DNA of 64,000 nucleotides from Streptomyces triticirhizae. GTDB taxonomy: Bacteria > Actinomycetota > Actinomycetes > Streptomycetales > Streptomycetaceae. Within the stretch, counting starts at the first letter, position 1. Each line of letters begins with the position of its first letter. The notes under the pieces are model-generated. The model had not been told where the DNA came from and ran no database searches. It saw nothing but the letters and a program-made list of their open reading frames with translations. Location of the stretch: assembly GCF_003696235.1 (NCBI RefSeq), contig NZ_RFFJ01000005.1, forward strand, positions 1-64,000. The letters are read 5' to 3'. Shown here one piece after another: positions 38,753-49,794 of this stretch. The position numbers were made by a program, and so were the translations under genes.

Positions 38753-39601
38753 TTATGCCAAGGGATCGGGCGCCGTCGTCACGCCCAGCTCCGCCAGCCG
38801 GGCCTTCCCGCCGTCCACGGCGGTCAGCACCAGCGGGCCCTCCTCGGTCAGCGCCACCGAGTGCTCCCAGTGCGAGGCCCAGGTGCCGTCGTTGGACTTG
38901 ACCGTCCAGTCGTCCGACAGCACATGTGTCTTCGGGGTGCCCAGGGTCAACATCGGCTCGATCGCCAGGCAGAAGCCGGGGACCAGCTTGGGACCGCGCC
39001 CGCGCCTGCGGTCCACGTAGTTCAGCAGGTGCGGGTCCATGTGCATCTCGCTGCCGATGCCGTGGCCGCCGTAGCCCTCGACGATGCCGTACCTGCCCGA
39101 AGGCGGCAGCGGCTGGCGGCGGATGTAGCTCTCGATCGCACGGGAGACGTCGACGAGGCGGTTGCCCCTGCGCATCGCGGCGATGCCGGCCCAGAGCGAG
39201 TCCTCGGTCACCTTGTTCAACGCGGCCAGCTCGGCCGGCCGTTCGGTGTCCGGGCCGCCCCCGACGAAGACCGTGATCGCCGCGTCGGCGTGCCAGCCGT
39301 CCACGATGGCGCCGGCGTCGATGGAGAGCAGGTCGCCGTCCTTGAGCACGGTCTTCTCGTCGGGGATGCCGTGCACCACCACGTCGTTCACCGAGGTGCA
39401 GATGTTGCCGGGGAAGCCGCCGTAGCCGAGGAAGTTGGGCTTGGCGCCGTGGTTGGCGAGGGTCCGCGCGGCGACCCGGTCCAGATCGGCGGTGGTGGCC
39501 CCGGGCACGGCGGCCTCGGCACACCTGCGGTGTATCTCGGCCACCACCAGACCCGCGGCCCGCATCCGGGCGATCTGCTCCGGGGTCTTGATCTCCACCA
39601 T
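38753..39601 (-). CDS. map: Methionine aminopeptidase (type I)
   Basis: Map removes the initiator Met from nascent proteins. The 282-residue product has the pita-bread fold metal residues in order: Asp in LSIDAGAIVDGWHADAA, His in YGGHGIGSEMHMDP, Glu in AIEPML and Glu in the late HSVAL region (SHWEHSVALTEEG). The N-terminal SH3-ligand zinc motif seen in some actinobacterial paralogues is absent. It follows adk by 80 bases. Confidence 0.97.
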   Translation of the reverse strand: MVEIKTPEQIARMRAAGLVVAEIHRRCAEAAVPGATTADLDRVAARTLANHGAKPNFLGYGGFPGNICTSVNDVVVHGIPDEKTVLKDGDLLSIDAGAIVDGWHADAAITVFVGGGPDTERPAELAALNKVTEDSLWAGIAAMRRGNRLVDVSRAIESYIRRQPLPPSGRYGIVEGYGGHGIGSEMHMDPHLLNYVDRRRGRGPKLVPGFCLAIEPMLTLGTPKTHVLSDDWTVKSNDGTWASHWEHSVALTEEGPLVLTAVDGGKARLAELGVTTAPDPLA

Positions 39602-39681
39602 CGGAAACGTTCCTTTCCCACACCGGCCAGGGGCCGGCCCTCAGCCGGCGCGGGGGCCGGCGTTCACCAGCGAGCGTCGAC

Positions 39682-40335
39682 TCAGCCGAGGCCCGGCAGG
39701 GCCGCCAGGGCCCGCCGCGTCACCTCGGGCACCGGGGCGAGGGCCGAGATCGTGGAGACCAGGCCCTGCTCGCGGTAGTAGTCGATGATCGGCTCGGTCT
39801 CCTCGTGGTAGACCGCCAGCCGCTTGCGAACGGTCTCAGCCCGGTCGTCGTCCCGCTGGTACAGCTCCCCGCCGCAGACGTCGCAGACGCCCTCCTGGCG
39901 CGGCGGGTTGTACTCCACATGGAAGACGTGCGCGCTGTCCGCGCGGCACATGCGGCGGCCGGCGATCCGCTTGACCACCTCGTCCTCGGGGACCTCCAGG
40001 TCCAGCACCGCGTCGAGCTTCTGGTCCGCCTCGGCCAGGGAGGCGTCCAGCGCCTTGGCCTGGCCGATGTTCCTCGGGAAGCCGTCGAGCAGGAACCCCT
40101 CCCTGGCGTCCGGCTGGGCCATCCGCTCGGCGGCCATCGCGATGGTCAGCTCGTCCGGAACCAGGCCGCCCTCGCGCAGGATCGACTCGACCTGGCGCCC
40201 CAGCTCCGTCCCCTCGCTGATGTTGGCCCTGAAGAGGTTGCCGGTGGAGATGTGCGGGATGGACAGCTGCTCGGCCAGCAGAGCGGCCTGTGTGCCCTTG
40301 CCCGCACCCGGCGGTCCGACGAGGACGATGCGCAT
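39682..40335 (-). CDS. adk: Adenylate kinase
   Basis: Adk interconverts ATP+AMP and 2 ADP. The 217-residue long-type enzyme shows the P-loop MRIVLVGPPGAGKGTQA, FLLDGFPRNIGQA and a LID domain with the zinc-type cysteines (CRADSAHVFH, CDVCGG), followed by RADDRAETVRKRL-like residues. Its ATG overlaps the secY stop by one base (TGATG), indicating coupled translation. Confidence 0.98.
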   Translation of the reverse strand: MRIVLVGPPGAGKGTQAALLAEQLSIPHISTGNLFRANISEGTELGRQVESILREGGLVPDELTIAMAAERMAQPDAREGFLLDGFPRNIGQAKALDASLAEADQKLDAVLDLEVPEDEVVKRIAGRRMCRADSAHVFHVEYNPPRQEGVCDVCGGELYQRDDDRAETVRKRLAVYHEETEPIIDYYREQGLVSTISALAPVPEVTRRALAALPGLG

Positions 40336-41657
40336 CAGCGGAGGAACCCTTCGTAATTTCGCTGGTGGAGCTGGCTCTCGATCTGCCGGACGGTCTCCAG
40401 GCCGACGCCCACGATGATCAGGATCGACGTGCCGCCGAACGGGAAGTCCTGCTGCGCGTCGAACATGATCAGAGCCAACGTGGGCACCAGGGCGATCAGA
40501 CCGAGATAGAGCGAACCAGGCCAGGTGATCCGGTTCAGCACATAGCTCAGGTACTCGACCGTGGGCCTGCCTGCCCGGATACCCGGGATGAAACCACCAT
40601 ACTTCTTCATGTTCTCGGCCACGTCCTCAGGGTTGAACGTGATGGCCACATAGAAGAAGGCGAAGAAGACGATCAGCACGAAGTACGTGACGATGTAGTA
40701 CGGGTGGTCACCGCCGGTGAAGTACCGGTTGACCCAGTCCGTCCAGCCGCCGGAGTCGTTGCCGGCGAACTGCACCAGCAGCTGCGGGATGTAGAGCAGC
40801 GAGGACGCGAAGATCACGGGGATCACGCCGGCCTGGTTGACCTTGAGCGGGATGTAGGTCGAGGTCCCGCCGTAGGAGCGGCGGCCGATCATGCGCTTCG
40901 CGTACTGCACCGGGATGCGGCGCTGGGCCAGCTCGACGAAGACCACCAGGCCGACCATCGCCAGGCCGCAGGCCACCACGGTGCCGAACTCGATCCAGCC
41001 GTCGGCCAGGGTGCCCTGCTGCTTGATCCGCCAGAGCGCGCCGGGGAAGCCGGCCGCGATGGAGACGAACATCAGCATGGACATGCCGTTGCCGATGCCC
41101 CGGTCGGTGATCAGCTCACCCAGCCACATGATCAGCGCGGTGGCGGAGGTCAGGGCGACGACCATCACCAGCGTGGTGAAGATCGAGTCGTCCGGGATGA
41201 TGTCGTTGGCCACCGTGCACTGCGGGAAGAGGGTGCCGCTGCGGGCGGTCGCGACCAGGCCGGTGGCCTGGAGCACCGCGAGGGCGATCGTCAGGTAGCG
41301 GGTGTACTGCGTGATCTTCGCCTGCCCGGACTGGCCCTCCTTCTTCAGGGCCTCCAGGCGCGGGATCACCACCACCAGCAGCTGGAGGATGATGCTCGCC
41401 GTGATGTACGGCATGATCCCCAGGGCGAAGATGGTGAGTTGCAGCAGCGCGCCACCGCTGAACATGTTGACCAGACCGAAGAGGCTGGAGCCGGCGCCCG
41501 CTTCGGCCTCTTTCACACACTGATCGACGTTCTGGAAGCTGACGCCAGGCACGGGTACGTGCTGGCCCAGGCGGAACACCACGACGATGCCCAGGGTGAA
41601 GAGCAGCTTTTTACGCAGATCAGGCGTCTGGAACGCCCGGGCGAACGCGGTGAGCAC
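40335..41657 (-). CDS. secY: Preprotein translocase subunit SecY
   Basis: SecY is the channel of the Sec translocon in the cytoplasmic membrane. The 440-residue product has ten expected membrane segments. It starts with the cytoplasmic MLTAFARAFQTPDLRKKLLF and includes the SecY signatures GIMPYITASIILQLL and the late RPTVEYLSYVLNRITWPGSL. The start is GTG at 41657 with GGAGGAG upstream. The gene follows rplO after about 200 bases, so a promoter for secY-adk-map may lie there. Confidence 0.98.
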   Translation of the reverse strand: MLTAFARAFQTPDLRKKLLFTLGIVVVFRLGQHVPVPGVSFQNVDQCVKEAEAGAGSSLFGLVNMFSGGALLQLTIFALGIMPYITASIILQLLVVVIPRLEALKKEGQSGQAKITQYTRYLTIALAVLQATGLVATARSGTLFPQCTVANDIIPDDSIFTTLVMVVALTSATALIMWLGELITDRGIGNGMSMLMFVSIAAGFPGALWRIKQQGTLADGWIEFGTVVACGLAMVGLVVFVELAQRRIPVQYAKRMIGRRSYGGTSTYIPLKVNQAGVIPVIFASSLLYIPQLLVQFAGNDSGGWTDWVNRYFTGGDHPYYIVTYFVLIVFFAFFYVAITFNPEDVAENMKKYGGFIPGIRAGRPTVEYLSYVLNRITWPGSLYLGLIALVPTLALIMFDAQQDFPFGGTSILIIVGVGLETVRQIESQLHQRNYEGFLR

Positions 41658-41852
41658 GGCTCCTCCTGCACCCCCCGCGCCACGCGAGAGGCTAGGGTCT
41701 TGAAGTCCAACGAATATGACAGTTCAGGTCTGGCGGCGGCACAACGTCCGCCACCTTACCGGCGGATGGGCCCCGCCGGAACGACTGACCGGGGATGCCT
41801 GCGCTCAGGCACCCCCGGTCACTCGGTAAACCGGCCGAAGATCCTTCGGCTT

Positions 41853-42332
41853 TCAGGACAACTCGGTCACGGAGCCACCGGCGGCGGTGATCTTCTCCTT
41901 GGCGGAGGCGGAGACGGCATCGACCGTCACCGTCAGCGCCACCGAGATCTCGCCGCTGCCCAGCACCTTCACGAGTTCGTTCTTGCGCACGGCGCCCTTG
42001 GCCACCAGGTCGGCCTTCGTCACCTCGCCACCCCCCGGGTAGAGGGCGGCCAGCTTCTCGACGTTCACCACCTGGTAGTTCTTGTGCGCCGGGTTCCTGA
42101 AGCCCTTGAGCTTGGGCAGCCGCTGGATCAGCGGGAGTTGCCCACCCTCGAAGCCGGCGCGCACCTGGTAGCGGGCCTTGGTGCCCTTGGTGCCGCGACC
42201 CGCGGTCTTGCCCTTGGACGCCTCACCACGGCCCACGCGGACCTTGGACTTCTTGGCGCCGGGGGCCGGCCTGAGGTCGTGCAGCTTCAGCGGGCCGTCC
42301 GACGACGTGTTCTCCTTGGCGAGGTCCGCCAT
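41853..42332 (-). CDS. rplO: 50S ribosomal protein L15
   Basis: The 159-residue L15 starts [20 protein letters not shown] and has the Gly/Lys-rich rRNA-binding stretch [20 protein letters not shown]. It also has [18 protein letters not shown] and the C-terminal [12 protein letters not shown]. It begins one base after the rpmD stop and is the last ribosomal gene before secY. Confidence 0.98.
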   Translation of the reverse strand: MADLAKENTSSDGPLKLHDLRPAPGAKKSKVRVGRGEASKGKTAGRGTKGTKARYQVRAGFEGGQLPLIQRLPKLKGFRNPAHKNYQVVNVEKLAALYPGGGEVTKADLVAKGAVRKNELVKVLGSGEISVALTVTVDAVSASAKEKITAAGGSVTELS

Positions 42333-42333
42333 C

Positions 42334-42516
42334 TCAGTCCACCTCCTCGACCGTCACCAGATGCCGCACGGTGTTGGCCATGCCACGGATCTCCGGCCGG
42401 TCTTCCTTGACCACCACGTCGTTGATCCGGCGCAGCCCGAGGGAGCGCAGCGTCTCGCGGTGGTTCTGCTTGGTCCCGATGCGGGACCTGACCTGGGTGA
42501 TCTTCAGCTGTGCCAT
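42334..42516 (-). CDS. rpmD: 50S ribosomal protein L30
   Basis: The minus-strand ATG at 42516 starts [20 protein letters not shown] and ends HLVTVEEVD, 60 residues, the usual L30 size. The motif [13 protein letters not shown] is present. Its start overlaps the rpsE stop (TGATG). Confidence 0.98.
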   Translation of the reverse strand: MAQLKITQVRSRIGTKQNHRETLRSLGLRRINDVVVKEDRPEIRGMANTVRHLVTVEEVD

Positions 42517-43115
42517 CACGCACCCACTCCGGCGCGAGCCCTCAACAGGGCGGCGGGCGCCACGTCTTCGAGCGGCAGACCACGGCGGGCCGCGATCTCC
42601 TCGGGACGCTGGAGGCCCTTGAGCGCGGCCACCGTGGCGTGCACGATGTTGATCGGGTTCGACGAGCCAAGCGACTTGCTGAGCACGTCGTGGATGCCCG
42701 CGCACTCCAGCACGGCGCGCACCGGGCCACCGGCGATCACACCGGTACCGGGCGAAGCCGGCTTGAGCAGCACCATCCCGGCCGCCTCCTCACCCTTGAT
42801 CGGGTGCGGAATCGTGCCCTGGATGCGGGGGACCTTGAAGAAGTGCTTCTTCGCGGCCTCCACGCCCTTGGCGATGGCGGCCGGCACCTCCTTGGCCTTG
42901 CCGTAACCGACACCGACGGTGCCGTCGCCGTCGCCCACCACGACCAGCGCGGTGAAGCTGAAGCGACGGCCACCCTGAACTACCTTGGCGACGCGGTTGA
43001 TCGCGACGACGCGCTCGACGTACGCGGTCTTCTCGGCGGCCGAGCCACCGTCCCGACCCTTACGATCCCGCCGCTCGCCACCGGCGCCGCCACCGCGACG
43101 CTGGGGTCCAGCCAT
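42516..43115 (-). CDS. rpsE: 30S ribosomal protein S5
   Basis: S5 contributes to decoding accuracy and mRNA unwinding at the 30S entry channel. The 199-residue product has an Arg/Gly-rich N-terminus ([19 protein letters not shown]). The S5 core has [31 protein letters not shown] and [19 protein letters not shown] chose the ATG at 43115; the upstream frame overlaps rplR. Confidence 0.98.
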   Translation of the reverse strand: MAGPQRRGGGAGGERRDRKGRDGGSAAEKTAYVERVVAINRVAKVVQGGRRFSFTALVVVGDGDGTVGVGYGKAKEVPAAIAKGVEAAKKHFFKVPRIQGTIPHPIKGEEAAGMVLLKPASPGTGVIAGGPVRAVLECAGIHDVLSKSLGSSNPINIVHATVAALKGLQRPEEIAARRGLPLEDVAPAALLRARAGVGA

Positions 43116-43152
43116 GAAAAATACCTCTCTCGAATCTACGGACGGGACCGGC

Positions 43153-43536
43153 TCAGAACTTGAGCCCGGCCTCGCGGGCGGCATCGGCCAACGCCGCCAC
43201 CCGGCCGGCGTACTTGTTGCCGCCACGGTCGAACACGACGGTCTCCACGCCGGCGGCCTTGGCCCGCTCGGCGACCAGGGCGCCGACCTGCTTGGCCTTG
43301 TCGCTCTTGGCGCCGTCGGCGCCACGGATGGAGACGTCGAGCGACGAGGCCGAGGCGACCGTGTGCCCGATGGTGTCGTCCACGACCTGCGCCACCATGT
43401 GGCGGTTCGACCGGGTCACCACCAGACGCGGGCGCTCGGACGTGCCCGAGATCTTCTTGCGGATGCGGATGTGCCGCCGCTTGGAGGCGGCCCGCTTGCG
43501 GGCGTCGCCCTTGGCGATCTTGACACCGTATGCCAT
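43153..43536 (-). CDS. rplR: 50S ribosomal protein L18
   Basis: L18 binds 5S rRNA. The 127-residue product starts [20 protein letters not shown] and contains [20 protein letters not shown]. It ends in the conserved [20 protein letters not shown]. It lies two bases after rplF and 37 before rpsE. Confidence 0.98.
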   Translation of the reverse strand: MAYGVKIAKGDARKRAASKRRHIRIRKKISGTSERPRLVVTRSNRHMVAQVVDDTIGHTVASASSLDVSIRGADGAKSDKAKQVGALVAERAKAAGVETVVFDRGGNKYAGRVAALADAAREAGLKF

Positions 43537-43538
43537 GG

Positions 43539-44078
43539 CTACTTACCAGCCTTTCCGACCTTGCGGCGGATGACTTCGCCCTCGTACTTCACGCCCTTGG
43601 CCTTGTACGGGTCGGGCTTCCGCAGCTTGCGGATCTTCGCCGCGACCTCGCCGACCTTCTGCTTGTCGATGCCCTCGACGCTGAACCGCGTCGGGGTCTC
43701 GACCTTGAAGGCGATTCCGTCCGGGGGCTCCACCAGGATCGGGTGGCTGTAGCCCAGGGAGAACTCCAGGTTGGAGCCCTTCGCCTGGACGCGGTAGCCA
43801 ACGCCGCTGATTTCGAGCTTCTTGACGTACCCCTGCGTCACACCGGTGATCATGTTGGCCACCAGGGTGCGCGACAGGCCGTGCAACGCACGGTTGCGGT
43901 TCTCGTCGTTGGGCCGGGAGACGACGATCTGACCGTCCTCGCCCTTGGCCACCTCGATGGGCGCGGCGATGGTCTGCGACAGGGTCCCCTTGGGGCCCTT
44001 CACCGCGACCACGGCGCCATCGATGGTGACGTCCACGCCGGCGGGAACCTGGATGGGCTGCTTGCCAATACGCGACAT
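43539..44078 (-). CDS. rplF: 50S ribosomal protein L6
   Basis: L6 sits near the GTPase-associated region of the 50S subunit. The 179-residue product starts [20 protein letters not shown], has KGPKGTLSQ and the C-terminal L6 signature [20 protein letters not shown] followed by [13 protein letters not shown]. This is the normal family length. It lies between rpsH and rplR. Confidence 0.98.
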   Translation of the reverse strand: MSRIGKQPIQVPAGVDVTIDGAVVAVKGPKGTLSQTIAAPIEVAKGEDGQIVVSRPNDENRNRALHGLSRTLVANMITGVTQGYVKKLEISGVGYRVQAKGSNLEFSLGYSHPILVEPPDGIAFKVETPTRFSVEGIDKQKVGEVAAKIRKLRKPDPYKAKGVKYEGEVIRRKVGKAGK

Positions 44079-44100
44079 GGCTGTCCTCCGTTCCCTTCCG

Positions 44101-44499
44101 TCACCAGACGTAGGCGAGGACTTCCCCGCCCACGTTCTTCTTCTGAGCCTGCTTGTCGGTCAACAGGCCGTGCGACGTGGAGATGATCGCCACGCCCAGG
44201 CCACCGAGCACCCTGGGGAGCGCGGTGGACTTCGCATAGACCCGAAGGCCCGGCTTGGAGATGCGCTTGATGCCAGCGATCGAACGCTCGCGGTTGGGGC
44301 CGTACTTCAGCTCCAGGACGAGGCTCTTGCCCACCTGGGCTTCCTCGGTCTTCCAGCCGGTGATGTAGCCCTCCTGCTGGAGGATCTCCGCGATGTGCGA
44401 CTTGATCTTGCTGTGCGGCATCACCACGGTGTCGTGGTAAGCCGAGTTCGCGTTACGCAGACGGGTCAACATGTCTGCGATGGGGTCGGTCATGGTCAT
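44101..44499 (-). CDS. rpsH: 30S ribosomal protein S8
   Basis: S8 is a primary 16S rRNA binder, and in E. coli it represses the spc operon. The 132-residue product starts [20 protein letters not shown] and ends [20 protein letters not shown], then VLAYVW. I chose the ATG at 44499, which gives 132 residues as in other streptomycetes; the ATG two codons later is also possible. Confidence 0.97.
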   Translation of the reverse strand: MTMTDPIADMLTRLRNANSAYHDTVVMPHSKIKSHIAEILQQEGYITGWKTEEAQVGKSLVLELKYGPNRERSIAGIKRISKPGLRVYAKSTALPRVLGGLGVAIISTSHGLLTDKQAQKKNVGGEVLAYVW

Positions 44500-44584
44500 A
44501 AAACGGCCTTGGGCCTCTCTCACCGGGGTTTCCCCGGGGCTCCCCAGGAGTTGGGGAGCCCACCGGACCTACGGCGTAGTCGTC

Positions 44585-44770
44585 TTACCAGGAACTCTTG
44601 GTGACGCCCGGCAGTTCGCCGCGGTGCGCCATCTCACGCAGGCACACCCGGCACAGGCCGAACTTGCGGTACACGGAGTGCGGCCGGCCGCAGCGCTGGC
44701 AGCGGGTGTACCCACGCACCGAGAACTTGGGCTTGCGGGCGGCCTTGGCGATCAGAGCCTTCTTCGCCAC
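44585..44770 (-). CDS. rpsN: 30S ribosomal protein S14 type Z (zinc form)
   Basis: The 61-residue product starts [20 protein letters not shown] and has the two CxxC pairs CQRC and CRVC that bind zinc, ending [11 protein letters not shown]. It is the short zinc form encoded in the main ribosomal cluster. Streptomycetes usually also carry a zinc-free paralogue elsewhere, controlled by Zur (established for the genus, not seen here). Confidence 0.98.
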   Translation of the reverse strand: MAKKALIAKAARKPKFSVRGYTRCQRCGRPHSVYRKFGLCRVCLREMAHRGELPGVTKSSW

Positions 44771-44813
44771 GCTTACGCCTCCTTGTTTCGATACTCAGCC
44801 ATCGCGCGACGCC

Positions 44814-45377
44814 TCAGGCTTCCTTGAACGGGAATCCGAGGTGACGCAGCAGGCTGCGGCCCTCGTCATCGGTGGTGGCCGTGGTGACCACGGTGATGTC
44901 CATGCCGCGAACCCGGTCGATGCGGTCGGGGTCGATCTCGTGGAACATGACCTGCTCGGTCAGGCCGAACGTGTAGTTGCCACGCCCGTCGAACTGCTTG
45001 GGCGACAGGCCACGGAAGTCACGAATCCGGGGCAGCGCCAGCGACAGCAGGCGGTCCAGGAACTCCCACATCCGGTCGCCGCGCAGCGTCACGTGCGCGC
45101 CGATCGGCTGGCCCTCGCGCAGCTTGAACTGCGCGATGGACTTGCGGGCCTTGGTCACGGTCGGCTTCTGGCCGGTGATCGTGGCGAGGTCACGCACGGC
45201 GCCCTCGATCAGCTTGGAGTCGCGGGCGGCGTCGCCCACACCCATGTTGACCACGATCTTGGTCAGGCCCGGCACCTGCATGATGTTGCCGTAGGCGAAC
45301 TCGTCACGCAGCTTGCCGATGATCTCTTCGCGGTACCGCGTCTTCAGGCGCGGTGCGGTGCTGGTGGCAGTGGTCAT
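44814..45377 (-). CDS. rplE: 50S ribosomal protein L5
   Basis: L5 binds 5S rRNA and contacts the P-site tRNA. The 187-residue product starts [20 protein letters not shown]. It has [40 protein letters not shown] and the late [20 protein letters not shown]. Its ATG overlaps the rplX stop by one base. Confidence 0.98.
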   Translation of the reverse strand: MTTATSTAPRLKTRYREEIIGKLRDEFAYGNIMQVPGLTKIVVNMGVGDAARDSKLIEGAVRDLATITGQKPTVTKARKSIAQFKLREGQPIGAHVTLRGDRMWEFLDRLLSLALPRIRDFRGLSPKQFDGRGNYTFGLTEQVMFHEIDPDRIDRVRGMDITVVTTATTDDEGRSLLRHLGFPFKEA

Positions 45378-45700
45378 CAGATGTCCTCACCGGTCCGGCG
45401 CGCGACGCGGATCTTGGTGCCGTCCTCGTCGAAGCGGTAGCCGATCCGGGTGGTGACCTTCTTGCCGTCCTTCTCCACGACCAGCGCGACGTTGCTGACG
45501 TGAATGGGGGCCTCGGTGGTGATGATGCCACCGGTCTTCGAACCACGCTGGGTCGTGCCGGCCTTCGTGTGCTTCTTGACCCGGTTGACACCCTCGACCA
45601 GGACGCGGTCCTCGCGGGGGTAGGCCACGATGACCTTGCCCTGCTTGCCCTTGTCCTTGCCGGTGATGACCTGAACCAGGTCGCCCTTCTTGATCTTCAT
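45377..45700 (-). CDS. rplX: 50S ribosomal protein L24
   Basis: L24 is an assembly-initiating 50S protein. The 107-residue product starts [20 protein letters not shown], a KOW motif, followed by [20 protein letters not shown]. It lies three bases after the rplN stop and overlaps rplE. Confidence 0.98.
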   Translation of the reverse strand: MKIKKGDLVQVITGKDKGKQGKVIVAYPREDRVLVEGVNRVKKHTKAGTTQRGSKTGGIITTEAPIHVSNVALVVEKDGKKVTTRIGYRFDEDGTKIRVARRTGEDI

Positions 45701-45703
45701 CGG

Positions 45704-46072
45704 TTACAGCACCTCGGGGGCGAGTGAGATGATCTTCATGAACTTCTTCTCGCGCAGCTCACGCCCGACCGGGCCGAAGATGCGGGTGCCCCGGGGGTCG
45801 CCGTCGTTCCGGAGAATGACGGCGGCGTTCTCGTCGAAGCGGATGTACGAACCGTCCGGCCGACGGCGCTCCTTGACGGCACGCACGACGACCGCCTTGA
45901 CGACGTCACCCTTCTTCACGTTGCCACCGGGGATCGCGTCCTTGACCGTGGCGACGATGACGTCACCGATGCCCGCGTAGCGGCGCCCGGACCCGCCGAG
46001 GACGCGGATGCAGAGGATCTCCTTCGCACCCGTGTTGTCGGCGACGCGCAGTCGCGACTCCTGCTGGATCAT
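45704..46072 (-). CDS. rplN: 50S ribosomal protein L14
   Basis: The 122-residue product has the exact L14 length and starts [20 protein letters not shown]. It contains the signature [16 protein letters not shown] and ends [16 protein letters not shown]. It is three bases after rpsQ, so the S10 and spc blocks look like one transcription unit here. Confidence 0.98.
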   Translation of the reverse strand: MIQQESRLRVADNTGAKEILCIRVLGGSGRRYAGIGDVIVATVKDAIPGGNVKKGDVVKAVVVRAVKERRRPDGSYIRFDENAAVILRNDGDPRGTRIFGPVGRELREKKFMKIISLAPEVL

Positions 46073-46075
46073 TGG

Positions 46076-46360
46076 TTACTTCGCCTTCTCCAGAATCTCC
46101 ACGACGCGCCAGCGCTTGGTCGCGGACAGCGGACGGGTCTCCATCAGAAGAACGCGGTCGCCAACGCCCGCGGCATTCTGCTCGTCGTGCGCCTTCAGCC
46201 GGCTCGTACGGCGGATGATCTTGCCGTAGAGGGCGTGCTTGACCCGGTCCTCGACAGCGACGACGACGGTCTTGTCCATCTTGTCGCTGACCACCAGGCC
46301 CTCGCGGGTCTTCCGCCGGCCGCGCTCGGTCGTCGTCTCAGTCACAGTCTTCTCACTCAT
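46076..46360 (-). CDS. rpsQ: 30S ribosomal protein S17
   Basis: The 94-residue product starts [20 protein letters not shown], about ten residues longer than E. coli S17. It has the core [20 protein letters not shown] and the [20 protein letters not shown] signature. Its ATG overlaps the rpmC stop by one base (TGATG). Confidence 0.98.
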   Translation of the reverse strand: MSEKTVTETTTERGRRKTREGLVVSDKMDKTVVVAVEDRVKHALYGKIIRRTSRLKAHDEQNAAGVGDRVLLMETRPLSATKRWRVVEILEKAK

Positions 46361-46608
46361 CAGGCGTTCTCCACCGCCTCGGCTTCGGCCGGCTCAACCG
46401 TCTCGATGCCCAGCTCACGCTCGCGCATCAGGGTGTAGATCCGGGCGATGTCCTTGCGGACGGCCTTCAGCCGGCTGTTGTTCTCCAACTGTCCGGTGGC
46501 CGCCTGGAAGCGGAGCCTGAACAGCTCCTCCTTCGCCTCGCGCAGCTTCTCAACCAGCTCCTGGTTGTTCAGCTCGCGCAGCTCGGAGACCTTGGTACCG
46601 GCTGCCAT
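46360..46608 (-). CDS. rpmC: 50S ribosomal protein L29
   Basis: L29 lies near the peptide exit tunnel. The 82-residue product starts [20 protein letters not shown] and has the two-helix core [20 protein letters not shown]. It ends in an acidic tail ([11 protein letters not shown]). I chose the ATG at 46608, which overlaps the rplP stop; a GTG one codon earlier is also possible. Confidence 0.97.
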   Translation of the reverse strand: MAAGTKVSELRELNNQELVEKLREAKEELFRLRFQAATGQLENNSRLKAVRKDIARIYTLMRERELGIETVEPAEAEAVENA

Positions 46609-47027
46609 CACGCCTCACCTGCCTCGCGCCGGACGATCCGGCACTTCATCGGAAGCTTGTGCGCGGCGCGGGTGAGCGCCTCACGGGCAATCTTCTCGTT
46701 CGGGAACGACAGCTCGAACATCACGCGTCCGGGCTTGACGTTGGCCACCCACCACTCGGGCGAGCCCTTGCCGGAACCCATCCGGGTCTCGGCCGGCTTC
46801 TTGGTCAGCGGGCGGTCGGGGTAGATGTTGATCCACACCTTGCCGCCACGCTTGATGTGCCGGGTCATCGAGATACGGGCGGCCTCGATCTGCCGGTTGG
46901 TGACATACGCACCGGTGACGGCCTGGATGCCGTACTCCCCGAACGAGACCTCGGTGCCGCCCTTGGCGGCGCCACGGCGCTTGGGGTGGTGCTGCTTACG
47001 GTACTTGACCTTGCGAGGGATCAGCAT
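46608..47027 (-). CDS. rplP: 50S ribosomal protein L16
   Basis: L16 helps shape the A site of the 50S subunit. The 139-residue product starts [20 protein letters not shown] and has [20 protein letters not shown] and [20 protein letters not shown]. This is the normal length. It lies three bases after rpsC and overlaps rpmC. Confidence 0.98.
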   Translation of the reverse strand: MLIPRKVKYRKQHHPKRRGAAKGGTEVSFGEYGIQAVTGAYVTNRQIEAARISMTRHIKRGGKVWINIYPDRPLTKKPAETRMGSGKGSPEWWVANVKPGRVMFELSFPNEKIAREALTRAAHKLPMKCRIVRREAGEA

Positions 47028-47030
47028 GGG

Positions 47031-47894
47031 TCAGCTCTCCCCTCCGGCAGAGCCGGTGGACTGGTTGGAGCCGCTGGCGCCCTCGGAGGCCGGAGCGGCC
47101 GTGGCTGCTTCGGACTTGGTGGCCTCGGCCGAGGGAGCGCTCTGCTGCTGCGGCCTGCGGCCACGGCCCCCGCGCTCGCCACGGCCACCACGGGCCGGAC
47201 GGTCGGCGCCACCGCGCGCGGGGCGGTTGCCCGCCCGGGCGGCGGCGTTCTCGGCGCGCACCTCGGCGATGTTCTTCACGTCGCCCTTGTAGATCCACAC
47301 CTTGACGCCGATGCGGCCGAAGGTGGTGCGGGCCTCGAAGAAGCCGTAGTCCACGTTGGCGCGCAGCGTGTGCAGCGGGACGCGACCCTCGCGGTAGAAC
47401 TCGGAACGGGACATCTCAGCCCCGCCGAGCCGGCCACCGCACTGGATCTTGATGCCCTTGGCGCCCGCCTTCATCGTGCTCTGCATCGACTTGCGCATCG
47501 CACGGCGGAAGGAGACGCGGGAGGACAGCTGCTCGGCGACGGCCTGGGCCACCAACTGGGCGTCCAGCTCCGGGTTCTTCACCTCAAGGATGTTGAACTG
47601 GATCTGCTTGCCGGTCAGCTTCTCCAGGTTGCCCCGGAGGCGGTCGGCCTCGGCGCCCCGGCGGCCGATGACGATGCCCGGCCGGGCGGTGTGGACGTCG
47701 ACGCGGACCCGGTCCCGGGTGCGCTCGATCTCCACCTTGGAGATGCCGGCCCGCTCCATGCCCTGGGTGAGCATCCTGCGGATCGCGACGTCTTCCTTGA
47801 CGTAGTCCTTGTACAGCTTGTCGGCGTACCACCGCGACTTGAAGTCGGTTGTGACGCCGAGCCGGAACCCGTGCGGGTTTACCTTCTGGCCCAT
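47031..47894 (-). CDS. rpsC: 30S ribosomal protein S3 with long Arg/Gly/Ser tail
   Basis: S3 forms part of the mRNA entry channel. The S3 core (1-210) starts [20 protein letters not shown] and has the KH-type [20 protein letters not shown]. Residues 215-287 form a low-complexity tail, first Arg/Gly-rich ([20 protein letters not shown]) and then Ala/Ser/Gly-rich. At 287 residues it is longer than E. coli S3 (about 233), as usual in actinobacteria. The start overlaps the rplV stop (TAATG). Confidence 0.97.
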   Translation of the reverse strand: MGQKVNPHGFRLGVTTDFKSRWYADKLYKDYVKEDVAIRRMLTQGMERAGISKVEIERTRDRVRVDVHTARPGIVIGRRGAEADRLRGNLEKLTGKQIQFNILEVKNPELDAQLVAQAVAEQLSSRVSFRRAMRKSMQSTMKAGAKGIKIQCGGRLGGAEMSRSEFYREGRVPLHTLRANVDYGFFEARTTFGRIGVKVWIYKGDVKNIAEVRAENAAARAGNRPARGGADRPARGGRGERGGRGRRPQQQSAPSAEATKSEAATAAPASEGASGSNQSTGSAGGES

Positions 47895-48241
47895 TACCGG
47901 GTTCCTTCCTTGCTGCCGAGGACCACGGTGATGTGGCTGGTCCGCTTGCGAATCCGGTACGCGCGACCCTGCGCGCGCGGCCGGAACCGCTTCAGCGTCG
48001 GGCCCTCGTCCACGTACGCCTCTTTGACGTACAGGGTGTCCGCGTCCGGGTGGTTGTGGTTGTGCACGGCGTTGGCGATGGCGCTGTCGAGCACCTTGCC
48101 CACCGGCACGCTGGCGGCCTGCGGGGCGAACCGCAGGACCGCCTGAGCCTCCGTGGCGTCGAGGCCACGGATCAGGTCCACCACACGGCGGGCCTTCATG
48201 GGCGTGACACGGATGTACCGCGCCTGGGCCCTGGCTTCCAT
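47894..48241 (-). CDS. rplV: 50S ribosomal protein L22
   Basis: L22 lines the peptide exit tunnel. I chose the ATG at 48241, giving 115 residues starting [20 protein letters not shown], the standard Streptomyces form. The in-frame ATG at 48277 would add 12 residues. The core contains [20 protein letters not shown] and ends [16 protein letters not shown]. Confidence 0.96.
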   Translation of the reverse strand: MEARAQARYIRVTPMKARRVVDLIRGLDATEAQAVLRFAPQAASVPVGKVLDSAIANAVHNHNHPDADTLYVKEAYVDEGPTLKRFRPRAQGRAYRIRKRTSHITVVLGSKEGTR

Positions 48242-48293
48242 GGTCGTCCCTTCGGTCTTGGTAGGGGAGTTCGTCATGATCTACAAACCCCGC

Positions 48294-48575
48294 TCAGCGC
48301 CGACGCGACTTGCGGTCGTCCTTCACGTGCCCACGGAAGGTGCGGGTCGGCGCGAACTCGCCGAGCTTGTGGCCCACCATCGACTCGGAGACGAACACCG
48401 GCACGTGCTTGCGGCCGTCGTGCACGGCGATCGTGTGGCCCAGCATCGCCGGGACGATCATCGAGCGGCGAGACCAGGTCTTGATGACGTTCTTGGTACC
48501 GGCTTCGTTCTGCGCGTCCACCTTCTTGATCAGGTGGTCGTCGACGAAGGGCCCCTTCTTGAGACTGCGCGGCAT
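48294..48575 (-). CDS. rpsS: 30S ribosomal protein S19
   Basis: S19 binds 16S rRNA at the 30S head. The 93-residue product starts [20 protein letters not shown], has the signature [20 protein letters not shown] and ends [13 protein letters not shown]. It lies 11 bases after rplB. The longer overlapping open frame on this strand is a shadow of rplB. Confidence 0.98.
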   Translation of the reverse strand: MPRSLKKGPFVDDHLIKKVDAQNEAGTKNVIKTWSRRSMIVPAMLGHTIAVHDGRKHVPVFVSESMVGHKLGEFAPTRTFRGHVKDDRKSRRR

Positions 48576-48586
48576 CGACCTGCTCC

Positions 48587-49423
<837 letters not shown>

Positions 49424-49461
49424 TTCTTAGTCCTCGTCCGGTCTCGGACGGCCGGTCCCCG

Positions 49462-49794
49462 TCAGGAGACCGGGCCGCCGAAGATGTCGATGCTGTCGCC
49501 CTCAGCAAGGGTCACGATCGCGCGCTTGGTGCTGGCGCGGCGGCCGTAACCGGTGCGGGTGCGCTTGCGCTTGCCCTGGCGGTTGATCGTGTTGACCCCG
49601 ACCACCTTGACCGCGAAGACCGCCTGGACGGCCTGCTTGATCTGGGTCTTGTTGGCCCGGGGGTCGACGATGAACGTGTACTTGTTCTCGTCGAGCAGCG
49701 CGTAGCTCTTCTCCGACACGACGGGCTTGATCAGGATGTCGTGCGGGGCGGAGAACTCCTTGCTGGAGAACTCGGCGACGGTGACCTCGCTCAT
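49462..49794 (-). CDS. rplW: 50S ribosomal protein L23
   Basis: L23 sits at the tunnel exit and docks trigger factor and SRP. The 110-residue product starts [20 protein letters not shown]. It has [19 protein letters not shown] and [20 protein letters not shown]. Its ATG overlaps the rplD stop (TGATG). Confidence 0.97.
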   Translation of the reverse strand: MSEVTVAEFSSKEFSAPHDILIKPVVSEKSYALLDENKYTFIVDPRANKTQIKQAVQAVFAVKVVGVNTINRQGKRKRTRTGYGRRASTKRAIVTLAEGDSIDIFGGPVS

